This document shows positions 15,195 through 23,537 of a stretch of DNA of 64,000 nt, piece after piece. Within the stretch, counting starts at the first letter, position 1. The number at the start of each line of letters is the position of its first letter. The stretch is from a bacterium (GTDB lineage Bacteria > Hydrothermota > UBA3072 > JAPDKE01). The notes under the pieces are model-generated. The model had not been told where the DNA came from and did not search any database. It worked only from the letters and a program-made list of their open reading frames with translations. The stretch lies in contig JAPDKE010000013.1 in the NCBI GenBank assembly GCA_029258725.1, positions 62,001 through 126,000 of the forward strand. The letters are read 5' to 3'. Both the position numbers and the translations under genes were made by a program.

Positions 15195-16464
15195 GACCTA
15201 CGGATGCCAGATGAACGTTTACGACTCCCATATCCTGAGGTCCATCCTGAAGGAGATGGGATGGGAGGAAGTGAATAATGAAAGGGAGGCGGACCTCATA
15301 ATTCTGAATACATGTTCCGTGAGGGAGCATGCCGAGAAAAGGGTTATGGGAAGGATATGGATGGTGGGAAGGTTCAGGAATAAAAAACTCGGGATTGTGG
15401 GGTGCATGGCGCAGAGGCTTAAAGAAAGACTGCTTGAAATACCCCATGTCCTTTTTGTTGCAGGACCGGATGAATACAAAAAGATTCCGGAACTCATAGA
15501 AAAAGGAGGACTTGCAGATTCCCTTGGTTATGAATTATACAGAGAGATATTTCCTGAACAGCGCGGTGTAAGTGCATTCATTGCAATATCCCGTGGATGC
15601 AACAACTTCTGCAGTTACTGCATTGTTCCATATGTGAGGGGAAGGGAACGCTCCCGTCCACCTGAGGATATTATTGAGGAGGTCAAAAGGCTCGTTGATA
15701 TGGGAGTAAAGGAGATAACCCTTCTTGGACAGAATGTAAATTCATACAGATATGGCTCTGTAAACTTTCCCGGGATACTTGCAGGGGTTGCTGAGGTTCC
15801 GGGGGTTGAGCGGGTTTCCTTTCTCACCTCCCATCCAAAGGACTTCTCCCGTGAACTTGTGGATGTCATGGCTTCGGTTGATAAGGTTGTGAAGTATCTC
15901 CACCTTCCACTTCAGTCCGCATCCAACAGGGTTTTAAGGGATATGAAAAGAAAGTATACATTTGAAGAATACATGGAAAAAATAGAACTTGTAAGGGAAA
16001 AAATCCCTGAACTCACCCTCACAACTGACCTTCTTGTGGGATTCCCGACAGAAACAGAGGAAGACTTTCAGAAGACCATTGATGCTGTTAAGAAAATTGA
16101 GTTTGACCAGTCATACATGTTCAGGTTCTCTCCACGGGAGGGAACACTTGGGAGCATGTATCCTGACCCTATTTCTGAGGAGGAAAAACTGAGGAGGCTT
16201 TCGGAACTGATAAGGGTGCAGAATGAAATAACAGGAAGGAAGCCCCTGAAGGAGATAGGAAAAAAGAAGCGGGTGCTTATATGCGACCGTGCAAAGAAGG
16301 GAGGTATGCTGGGAAGGGATGAGACGGGTAAACTTGTCGTTGTTGATGGAGGGAAGATAGGAGAAGTGGTTGATGTGGTGATAGAAAAGGTCTCAGGCTG
16401 GACCCCCCTGGGGAGGGTTATAGAAAAACAAAAGCACACTGCCGGGAGGATTTCTCAAGGATGA
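15175..16464 (+). CDS. miaB: tRNA-2-methylthio-N6-dimethylallyladenosine synthase
   Basis: Radical-SAM methylthiotransferase of 429 residues that converts i6A37 to ms2i6A37 in tRNAs reading U-starting codons. Cluster cysteines are C11 (ETYGCQMN, the MiaB signature), C47 (NTCSVRE) and C77 (GCMAQR). The radical-SAM motif is C142, C146 and C149. 'YLHLPLQSASNRVL' and 'SYMFRFSPREGT' are typical, and a TRAM domain closes the protein. The ATG at 15175 lies inside mtaB (20-nt overlap), and the stop overlaps the start of the broken beta-propeller gene as ATGA. No miaA is visible in the window. Confidence 0.93.
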   Translation: MGKFYIETYGCQMNVYDSHILRSILKEMGWEEVNNEREADLIILNTCSVREHAEKRVMGRIWMVGRFRNKKLGIVGCMAQRLKERLLEIPHVLFVAGPDEYKKIPELIEKGGLADSLGYELYREIFPEQRGVSAFIAISRGCNNFCSYCIVPYVRGRERSRPPEDIIEEVKRLVDMGVKEITLLGQNVNSYRYGSVNFPGILAGVAEVPGVERVSFLTSHPKDFSRELVDVMASVDKVVKYLHLPLQSASNRVLRDMKRKYTFEEYMEKIELVREKIPELTLTTDLLVGFPTETEEDFQKTIDAVKKIEFDQSYMFRFSPREGTLGSMYPDPISEEEKLRRLSELIRVQNEITGRKPLKEIGKKKRVLICDRAKKGGMLGRDETGKLVVVDGGKIGEVVDVVIEKVSGWTPLGRVIEKQKHTAGRISQG

Positions 16465-17025
16465 AAAAAATGAAACGCTCACCATTATTTTTTAATTTTC
16501 CTTGCCTTTCTTCCTGTAAGAGCCCGGAAGTACATGGTTGAATGGATGGATACTCTGGATGCCGGAAATAGTGAGTATGCTTATGGGATAGCGATTGACA
16601 ACCAGGGTAATATCTTCGTTACAGAAGGCTCTTACACAGGAACACATTCCTCCTATCTTACCGTGAAATATGACTCCCCGGGCAATATCCTCTGGATGGA
16701 TACTCTTTAGCATGGAGGGATTGCTCGGGATATGGCTGTTGACAATAAGAATAACATATCAAGGATGCAGGAATCCTGTCCATTGTCTCGCCTGATACTG
16801 CATGCACCGGAAGCCTTCCGGATATGAAGCCTGAAAATGATACATTCTCAAAATCCAACGCAACTTTTGATAATGGTGATGCCATTTATCTTTACGCGGT
16901 GGATGGAAGGAAAAGAAAATGGATACTATCAGGAGCAATTTGTGGAATTTCCTCCCGGCGTGTACTTTTTGAAACTCAAACAGGAAGATAACACAATCAC
17001 CAGAAAAGTTATCGTGATTGAATGA
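16461..17025 (+). pseudogene. decayed secreted SBBP beta-propeller protein with C-terminal sorting domain
   Basis: Remnant of an exported protein. ATG 16461 overlaps the miaB stop. Removing one T from the T6 run at 16488-16493 would join the start to a signal peptide ending 'FLAFLPVRA'. One SBBP beta-propeller repeat follows ('EYAYGIAIDNQGNIFVT', 'YDSPGNILWMDTL'), then an in-frame TAG at 16708-16710 and a partial second repeat. In another frame comes an Ig-like segment ('DAGILSIVSPDTACTG', 'AIYLYAVDGRK'), and after a further shift near 16905-16920 a sorting-type tail ('PPGVYFLKLKQ') ending at 17025. At least two frameshifts and one stop indicate inactivation with an internal deletion. Confidence 0.75.
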
Positions 17026-17108
17026 AAATCGGGTAAAAGCGGTTTTTACTTCATAACCGTTGCCCTTCACAATGGTTTTTTTGCTTCTAACGAAGCAGGC
17101 ACGCATGA

Positions 17109-18122
17109 TTATTTTGAAATTCCTCCCTCCCCTTCCCGCCTCCTCACCTCCTCAAGATACTCAAGCAACTTTTTCATGTCCTCAGGCAGGGGGGCATAAA
17201 ATTCCATATACTGCTTCTTTACAGGATGATAAAAACCAAGCATCGTGGCATGCAAAGCCTGGCGCTTCATTATCCCCATTATACGCTCAAAATCCTCCCT
17301 GTAACCCACTCCTATCCGCTGCAAAATCCTCGGATTCCTTCCCCCATAATAATCGTCTCCAACCACCGGATAACCAAGGTGCTGCATGTGAACCCTTATC
17401 TGATGCGTTCTTCCGGTGTGAAGTCTCAACCTCACATAGGTTGCAATTGGATAATACCTCAAAACCCGATAATGGGTTATTGCCTTTCTTGAAGAAAAGG
17501 GAGTAACAGCCATTCTGGTCCTGTCTATGAGATGCCTCCCTATTGGAGCATCAACCATCCCCTCACGCTGGGGAATGTTACCCCAGACAACCGCAACATA
17601 AATCCTCTTCATCGTCCGTTGCTCTATCTGTTTCGCAAGCAAGGGATGAACCCTTTCAGTCTTTGCAAAAAGCAAAAGCCCTGTCGTATCCTTGTCAAGC
17701 CGGTGCAGAACCCCGGGCCTCACCTCATCATCCGTCTTCGCAAGTCTTTTCACATGATACATCAGGGCATTCACAAGGGTTCCATCTATGTTTCCCCTTG
17801 CAGGATGAACCACCATCCCGGCAGGCTTGTTCACCACAATCACATCCTCATCCTCGTAAACTATATCAACAGGAATATTCTGCGGTATTATCTCAATCTC
17901 CCTCTTTTCAGGAACCTCAAAAACCTCTATCACATCCCCGTCCTTAACCGTATAACTCGGCTTCACAACTTTACCATTAACCTTAATCTTGCCCTCCTTT
18001 ATAAGTTCCTTGATTTTACTTCTTGAAAGATGAAGACTTGTGTATCTCAGGTATCTGTCAAGCCTCTCACCACTTCCGTGAACAACAGTCCTCCAGACCG
18101 GCTCTACCACCTTATCCTCCAC
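17109..18122 (-). CDS. RluD-family 23S rRNA pseudouridine synthase
   Basis: Pseudouridine synthase of 337 residues, probably acting on helix 69 of 23S rRNA (or a related RluC/RluA site). An S4 RNA-binding domain occupies about residues 18-75 ('ERLDRYLRY', 'IKVNG'). The catalytic domain has 'HRLDKDTTG' at 140-148 with the catalytic Asp143, then 'YVAVVWG' and 'TGRTHQIRVHMQHLGYPVVGD'. It starts at a GTG preceded by GGAGGTG, 19 nt inside the tamB-like gene. It is the last gene of the long minus-strand array. The exact target uridines cannot be assigned from sequence alone. Confidence 0.9.
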   Translation of the reverse strand: MEDKVVEPVWRTVVHGSGERLDRYLRYTSLHLSRSKIKELIKEGKIKVNGKVVKPSYTVKDGDVIEVFEVPEKREIEIIPQNIPVDIVYEDEDVIVVNKPAGMVVHPARGNIDGTLVNALMYHVKRLAKTDDEVRPGVLHRLDKDTTGLLLFAKTERVHPLLAKQIEQRTMKRIYVAVVWGNIPQREGMVDAPIGRHLIDRTRMAVTPFSSRKAITHYRVLRYYPIATYVRLRLHTGRTHQIRVHMQHLGYPVVGDDYYGGRNPRILQRIGVGYREDFERIMGIMKRQALHATMLGFYHPVKKQYMEFYAPLPEDMKKLLEYLEEVRRREGEGGISK

Positions 18123-21100
18123 TCCACACCTCCAAAGTAATTTCCATCCTCATCCCTCTCTCCCAGCAGCATGAAGTTTCTTCTTATGTTCCACTGGATT
18201 TTGAACTGATCAGGGGTTTTTGCAAGTATATCCTTCGTGTATGTCGCGTAAACATTTCCAAAGAGTCTTTTACCTATGGTTATCTTCGTGGACTTCTCCT
18301 CACCAAAAAGATTTGCCTCAAGGTCTATGTTGTCAATTATGCCTATCTTCTGTATCTTTGAAAGAACCATCGTCCGGACGGCAATCATTCCTGCCTTGGT
18401 CAACAGGGTCTTTCCCGCACGCTCCATGGATGCAAGTTCCTCCCACTTCATGTCAACATTGAGAAGGGGAATTATGTCCTCAAGGGCAAGAGGAGGAAGG
18501 GGAGGTTCGGTATAGAGATTGAAGGTGGGGGAGAAGAGTTCACCACCAACCTCAAGAACAAGGGGACCCTCTATCTCCTCCTCACCCTCCCGGTACCTGA
18601 GGGTGGTCTTTGCAAGCAATTCTATCCTGGGATTCAATCTCCCTCCCTTGAAGGAAAAAACCCCCTTCTCAACCCTGAAAGGCTTGTCAAGATAGTAAAA
18701 GTATCCACCCAGAACCTTCATCTCCCCCTCTATCTCAGGAAGCTTCTCCTTTTTCACCCTTAACTTCCCTCCAAGCTGCATGTCAGCAAACTCATTTCTT
18801 ATCCACACATTCCTGGGCATGTTCACGGTTAAATCAAGTTTTATCGGAGGCTGTTTCCCACCGCCACCCTTCCTTCTCTGAAACCCCATTCTTAAAACCG
18901 CCTCCTTTATGTCCACCTCCCCTCCTATCTCCAGAGCAGGAGGAATCCCCTTAATTGTTACATCCCCATCGAGTTTCACATCCATTTCGTTCCAGTCCTT
19001 TATGGAAAATCTCCTTATTTCAGTTACCAGATCAACCCCTCCCACCTTCTTTCCCTCCATCTTTACATTCCCGTAAACAAGCACGGTTCCTATCTTACCC
19101 GTTTTCCCCTCAAGAGAATCTATAAAAATCCTGTCCCCCCTGAATTTTATTTCTCCTGATAGCTCCGTGAAGTGCTTGTTTAACTGGGGAATGTAAAATG
19201 CGAGGCTGTCAATGGAAACGGTTCCATAGATGAGAGGATTTTGGAGGGTTCCCCTTAAAACCAGGTCAACCCCTATTATCCCCCTGTAAACATCCATGAA
19301 GGTCCTTGCAGGAATGAATATCCACCTTCCAAGCCTTCCTATCCTTACCGAAACCTCCATCTCCCCCTTTCCCGGTATAACCCCGCAAATCCTTGAGATC
19401 TCACCACCGCTCCAGAGTTCCATTTTATCTATCTTAACATCCCTCCCTTCAAGGTTAATCCTGAAAAGGATGGAATCATATCCTGCATCCTCAAAAACGA
19501 ATTCTTTTATCCTTCCCTCAACCCTTCCCTTCTTACCCGAAAAATCAACCTGAATTTCCCCATTCCCCTTTATAACCTGCCTCAACTTCATAAATATTCC
19601 GAGTTTCCTCAAATCCCTGAGGGTTATCCCTGCATGAATTTCTCTTCCTTTTCCCTTCCCCTCTATTCTTAAACCCGCCCCCTCAAGCAAAAGTCCGGTA
19701 AACTCAAAGGGGGAGATCTTTATCTTCATTATGTCCCTGTTTTCTATCTCATCAAAGTAAAGTGAATCAACGAAGATAACCTCCTTCCCCAGAACCCCGG
19801 CAATCCTCACATCTTTATCCATGTAGCGGGTCCTGAAGGAGAACCTGTCCTCCTTCATAACAAAACTCATGGATGGAAGAACTGCCTTACCAGAAACAAT
19901 GCTGTCTCCCTTGAGTTCAAGTTCTCCAGAAATCCATCCCTTCTGAGGAACAAGATTGAAGGAGGCAGCAAGGTATTTCATATGCACCTTCCTGAAAGAA
20001 AGCCTTTTCATAAAGAATGTCCCTATTATCCTGGGTTTCCTCACCGGACCGAACACTCCTGCATTCACAAATACCTTTCCCTCCGCATCAGGAAGGAATT
20101 TTCCAAGTTCAAACCCATCGAGTGAGAAGGCGAAGTCAAGGATGTCTTTCTCCATTGAACCATTTGCTGAGATTGTGTATCCCTCACCCTCAAGATGAAG
20201 GGTATCTATCTCAATGTTCCTTCCCTTAACTTTCCCCCTTACCACCCCTGAAACAACCTCCATATCCCTCATCCTGCCCGGGAGAAGGGCAATGCTGAAT
20301 CCCATGGTCCTGTTCATGGAGAAAGAAACATCAAGATTCACATCGCCCGGAATCCCTGCGATTTCCTCAGGATTTATCCCCCTCAGTGCAATCACCCCCC
20401 TAAATCTTCTCTCCATAATATTTCCCCTTATCTCACCCTTTATTTTTCCTCCATACACCTCAAGTTCCGGGAATGCCCTTACATTTCCATCCCTGTAAAC
20501 AAGTTCTATCCTCCCTGAATCCACCCTGTATTTTTCATACTCAATCCCCTCAATCCCTATGCTCCCTTCAGCCTCTGGAGAACGGAAGTCTCCCGAAACA
20601 CTGAAAGTGAGAGAAATCCTTCCTTTCAGGGGAAAAATCCCCTCAAAATCCGCAAGTTCACCATCAACCGAAAGGGAAAGTTCGGGTAAAATATCCCCAT
20701 CAAGTTTTACTTTATTTTCCCCGAACAGAACCTCAAAATCATGCACACTTATCTTTTCATCAATCCTTACATTTCCCGATAAATTTACCTCCTTTCCGTA
20801 AAACAGGGTCCATACTTTCTCAATCACAATCCCATCCCTCTTCACCGAAATCCTTGCATAAACCGAATCGACCACACCGGCAAGTGTAAGGCATTCAACC
20901 TCAATGAGGGGTATTTCAATGGGAATCTTTAAAATCCCTTCTCTTTCCCCTCTCTCTTTTTTCCATTCCCTCAGTTTTTTCGGGTCCACCCATATCCTCT
21001 GAACCTTTATCCATCTTATCCTTCTCCCCCTTAAAGCCATTGAAACATTCTCAACCCTCACTCCCTCACCCATCAGAAGTCTCTTCAACCTCACCCCGCG

Positions 21101-21259
21101 CACTCCAAACCTCAACCCCTCAATCTCAACCGGCATGGAAACATTCCTGCCTGTAATCCTCCCGATTTTTCTTCCAGCAAACTCCTGGAAGGGGGGAAGG
21201 AAAATGATGAAGATTATAAGAAAAACAAGCAATCCCGTAATAATCAGAAACTTCCTCAT
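18104..21259 (-). CDS. TamB / DUF490-family envelope protein
   Basis: Large AsmA-like protein of 1051 residues. One N-terminal membrane anchor (about residues 4-26) is followed by a long repetitive beta-rich region typical of bridge-like proteins spanning the periplasm. The C-terminal DUF490 domain ends with features such as 'DIIPLLNVDM', 'GEEKSTKITIGKRLFGNVY' and the closing 'GGVEWRIRW'. TamB works with an Omp85 barrel in outer-membrane protein insertion and has been linked to inter-membrane lipid transport. Its start overlaps the barrel gene by one base (TGATG), so the two form a TamAB-like pair. Confidence 0.88.
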   Translation of the reverse strand: MRKFLIITGLLVFLIIFIIFLPPFQEFAGRKIGRITGRNVSMPVEIEGLRFGVRGVRLKRLLMGEGVRVENVSMALRGRRIRWIKVQRIWVDPKKLREWKKERGEREGILKIPIEIPLIEVECLTLAGVVDSVYARISVKRDGIVIEKVWTLFYGKEVNLSGNVRIDEKISVHDFEVLFGENKVKLDGDILPELSLSVDGELADFEGIFPLKGRISLTFSVSGDFRSPEAEGSIGIEGIEYEKYRVDSGRIELVYRDGNVRAFPELEVYGGKIKGEIRGNIMERRFRGVIALRGINPEEIAGIPGDVNLDVSFSMNRTMGFSIALLPGRMRDMEVVSGVVRGKVKGRNIEIDTLHLEGEGYTISANGSMEKDILDFAFSLDGFELGKFLPDAEGKVFVNAGVFGPVRKPRIIGTFFMKRLSFRKVHMKYLAASFNLVPQKGWISGELELKGDSIVSGKAVLPSMSFVMKEDRFSFRTRYMDKDVRIAGVLGKEVIFVDSLYFDEIENRDIMKIKISPFEFTGLLLEGAGLRIEGKGKGREIHAGITLRDLRKLGIFMKLRQVIKGNGEIQVDFSGKKGRVEGRIKEFVFEDAGYDSILFRINLEGRDVKIDKMELWSGGEISRICGVIPGKGEMEVSVRIGRLGRWIFIPARTFMDVYRGIIGVDLVLRGTLQNPLIYGTVSIDSLAFYIPQLNKHFTELSGEIKFRGDRIFIDSLEGKTGKIGTVLVYGNVKMEGKKVGGVDLVTEIRRFSIKDWNEMDVKLDGDVTIKGIPPALEIGGEVDIKEAVLRMGFQRRKGGGGKQPPIKLDLTVNMPRNVWIRNEFADMQLGGKLRVKKEKLPEIEGEMKVLGGYFYYLDKPFRVEKGVFSFKGGRLNPRIELLAKTTLRYREGEEEIEGPLVLEVGGELFSPTFNLYTEPPLPPLALEDIIPLLNVDMKWEELASMERAGKTLLTKAGMIAVRTMVLSKIQKIGIIDNIDLEANLFGEEKSTKITIGKRLFGNVYATYTKDILAKTPDQFKIQWNIRRNFMLLGERDEDGNYFGGVEWRIRW

Positions 21260-22848
21260 CAGAAGAGCCTCCCTATTGCAAAGTGAAATTTCCCTATGTC
21301 CTTCTCAAAATCCCTGAGTCTCTTTCCATACTCCACCCTTATGGGTCCAACGGGTGTTACGAAGTATATCCCGCATCCTGCACCCGTGTGGAAATCCATT
21401 CCCTCTGACGTGAGCGAACCTGCATCAAGGAAGAACTCAAGATGGAGTTTTTTCAAAATCCTCACCCTGAGCATTGCAGAGGCTGAAATAAGTTCTGTTC
21501 CATAATGGACAAGGTTGAGGGTATCGTAATAGGGACCGAGTTCCCCCTCATCGTATCCCCTCAATGAATTCGTTCCACCAAGTGTGAAGCACTCCTTCCC
21601 CGGTAAGATAACATCGCTCCACACCCTTCCCGCACGTCCCATCACCTCAAAGACAAATCTGGAAAAGGAAAATACAACCCCAGCCTTCCCCTCTGCCCTT
21701 GTGAAATAAGGAGAGATTCCCCTTGCAAGGGAAAAATTCATAAAATATCCGGAGGAGGGGTCAAAGGGATCGTTTTTCCGGTCCAGGTAAAGGGAGGAGA
21801 AGACCTTTAAGATATTATTCTCAAAATCCTTTCCACCGGCAATGTATCCTCCACTCCCTCCACCGGGATTGTATCCAAGCCTTATCTCCGCCTCTTTATC
21901 CTTATTTCCCTTGAGAAGAAATGTAAGAGGGGTATCAAAGAGATGGGGGACGGTAAACTTCCACTCAAGTTCCTGAAGAATATCCGAAAGATTTGCCTTT
22001 AACTTCCACTCAATTTTTCCATCCTCACCCCCTCCGAAAATATTCCTCCATGTAAAGTAAATTTTCAAAACCGCCCAGTTGGGGCTCAGGTATCCTCCAC
22101 CAAACCTTATGCTTCTTTTTTTGTCCTGAACAACATCAACCACAAGGTCAACCGTATCCTCCCTTATCTCCTCATTTACCCTCACCTCCCTGAATAATCT
22201 GCTCCTGTAAAGATTTCCCTTCAGGTTTTCAACAAGATAAGGGGTGTAAACCTCACCCCTTTTCACAGGAACAAGCCTTTTTCTAAATCCCTCCCTTATC
22301 CCCTCCATCCCGTGCATTTCCACCCTTCCAACATAAAATCTTTTTCCCTCATCTATGGTATAAACAACCTCAACACTCTTTTCTTCCCTGTTTATGATAA
22401 TTGTGTCCTCAACGTCTGCCCTTATGTATCCCTCCCTTGCATAAACATCCATTATCGCATAAAGGGAAAGGGTCTTCATGAGGTCGTCATAAAATCCACC
22501 TTCCTTTATTCTCAAAGCATCAAGAACCTTTTCCCTGGGAACAACCTCACCTCCCTTAAATACTATCCTGGAAATCCTGTATCTTTCTCCCTCATCAATC
22601 GTGAGTTTCAGGGTTATATTCTTTTCCTTAAAATTCAGGGTCATTCTGGTCCCAATGTATTTAACATCAAAGTATCCCTTCTCTTTATAAAATTCAAGCA
22701 ACTTCTGTATATCCCTTCTCCACACATAGTCGTTGTATTCTGTTCCTGGTCTTGTCTTCATGTGTTCAAGCAGAAATTCGTGGGGAAATGCACTAACCCC
22801 CTCAAGTTCAACCTCCTTTATCAGAAATGCTGCCAAAAGAAAAATCAT
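21259..22848 (-). CDS. BamA/TamA-family Omp85 outer-membrane protein
   Basis: Omp85 protein of 529 residues. It has a short signal sequence (IFLLAAFLI), then POTRA-like repeats of 70-80 residues (about residues 12-245: 'IKEVELEGVSAFP', 'YRISRIVFKGG', 'FYVGRVEMHG'). A C-terminal beta-barrel carries the signature region 'LGGTNSLRGYDEGELGPYYD' and ends 'KFHFAIGRLF', with the terminal aromatic usual for barrels. Three POTRAs and adjacency to tamB favour a TamA-like role, but it could be the organism's main BamA. Overlaps are 4 nt with the ttcA-like gene and 1 nt with tamB. Confidence 0.88.
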   Translation of the reverse strand: MIFLLAAFLIKEVELEGVSAFPHEFLLEHMKTRPGTEYNDYVWRRDIQKLLEFYKEKGYFDVKYIGTRMTLNFKEKNITLKLTIDEGERYRISRIVFKGGEVVPREKVLDALRIKEGGFYDDLMKTLSLYAIMDVYAREGYIRADVEDTIIINREEKSVEVVYTIDEGKRFYVGRVEMHGMEGIREGFRKRLVPVKRGEVYTPYLVENLKGNLYRSRLFREVRVNEEIREDTVDLVVDVVQDKKRSIRFGGGYLSPNWAVLKIYFTWRNIFGGGEDGKIEWKLKANLSDILQELEWKFTVPHLFDTPLTFLLKGNKDKEAEIRLGYNPGGGSGGYIAGGKDFENNILKVFSSLYLDRKNDPFDPSSGYFMNFSLARGISPYFTRAEGKAGVVFSFSRFVFEVMGRAGRVWSDVILPGKECFTLGGTNSLRGYDEGELGPYYDTLNLVHYGTELISASAMLRVRILKKLHLEFFLDAGSLTSEGMDFHTGAGCGIYFVTPVGPIRVEYGKRLRDFEKDIGKFHFAIGRLF

Positions 22849-23537
22849 GGCAGGAACTCCCTTTTTATATGAAACTGGGAGGCAAATATGGAGTGCTTTA
22901 TTTCAGGGTTTTCCTCAACAAGTTCTTTTAAAAGCCTTCTTACCTTTTCCCTTTTTGTATCATGTTTATAGGGACAGGGATTTTCCCGATAGGGTATCTT
23001 CTTTTCCTTAACAAATTCCTTTATCAATTCCTTATCAACATAAAAAAGGGGTCTTATCACATAAAAATGTCCTTCAAAAAACGGCTGATTGGGGGAGAGA
23101 GATGCAAATTCCCCATGATAGAGAACATTCATGAGTATGTTTTCCACAACATCATCCCTTGTATGGGCATAGGCTATCTTGTTGCATCCAAGTTCCTCTG
23201 CTGTGTAAAAAATGGTTTTTCTTCTCTCAAAGGAACATAAAAAGCAGGGAGCCTCGGCGGATGGAAGTTCCCGTGCGGTATCGGTCTTAACAACCTTCAG
23301 GGGTAGTTCTATTTCTTTCATGTAATCCTCAATAAAGGAGGGGTCCCATCCGGTAAATCCCTGGTCAACGTGAACGGCGAAAAGTTCCACAGGGATGGGA
23401 TGGTGGTACTCTTTCATTATGGTTGCAAGTGCCATGGAATCCATTCCCCCTGATACTGCAATACAAACTCTATCTCCAGGAGCCAGCATGGAGTGCCGTG
23501 CAAAGGCACGCCTGAAGAGTCTGTATATCTTTTTCAT
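22845..23537 (-). CDS. TtcA-like tRNA 2-thiolation protein (PP-loop ATPase)
   Basis: PP-loop protein of 230 residues. The ATP-pyrophosphatase loop is SGGMDS (residues 29-34). Cys98 and Cys101 (CFLC) plus Cys188 (NPCPY) match the three cysteines that hold the Fe-S cluster in TtcA/TtuA-type thiolases. 'AYAHTRDDVVENILMN' is the family adenylate-binding segment. The likely job is 2-thiolation of a tRNA base, cytidine 32 (TtcA) or thymidine 54 (TtuA-like, important in thermophiles). It lacks the N-terminal zinc ribbon expected for TtuA, which favours TtcA. Overlaps of 4 nt occur on both sides. Confidence 0.83.
   Translation of the reverse strand: MKKIYRLFRRAFARHSMLAPGDRVCIAVSGGMDSMALATIMKEYHHPIPVELFAVHVDQGFTGWDPSFIEDYMKEIELPLKVVKTDTARELPSAEAPCFLCSFERRKTIFYTAEELGCNKIAYAHTRDDVVENILMNVLYHGEFASLSPNQPFFEGHFYVIRPLFYVDKELIKEFVKEKKIPYRENPCPYKHDTKREKVRRLLKELVEENPEIKHSIFASQFHIKREFLP

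Noticed and set aside
17080-17100. Stem GCTTC/GAAGC beside a T7 run as a terminator
   Set aside because: The T-run precedes the stem on the plus strand and is an A-run after it on the minus strand, so it fits a terminator in neither direction.
18104-22848. Numerous plus-strand open frames opposite tamB and the Omp85 gene
   Set aside because: They are antisense shadows with low-complexity Ser/Pro-rich products and no ribosome sites.
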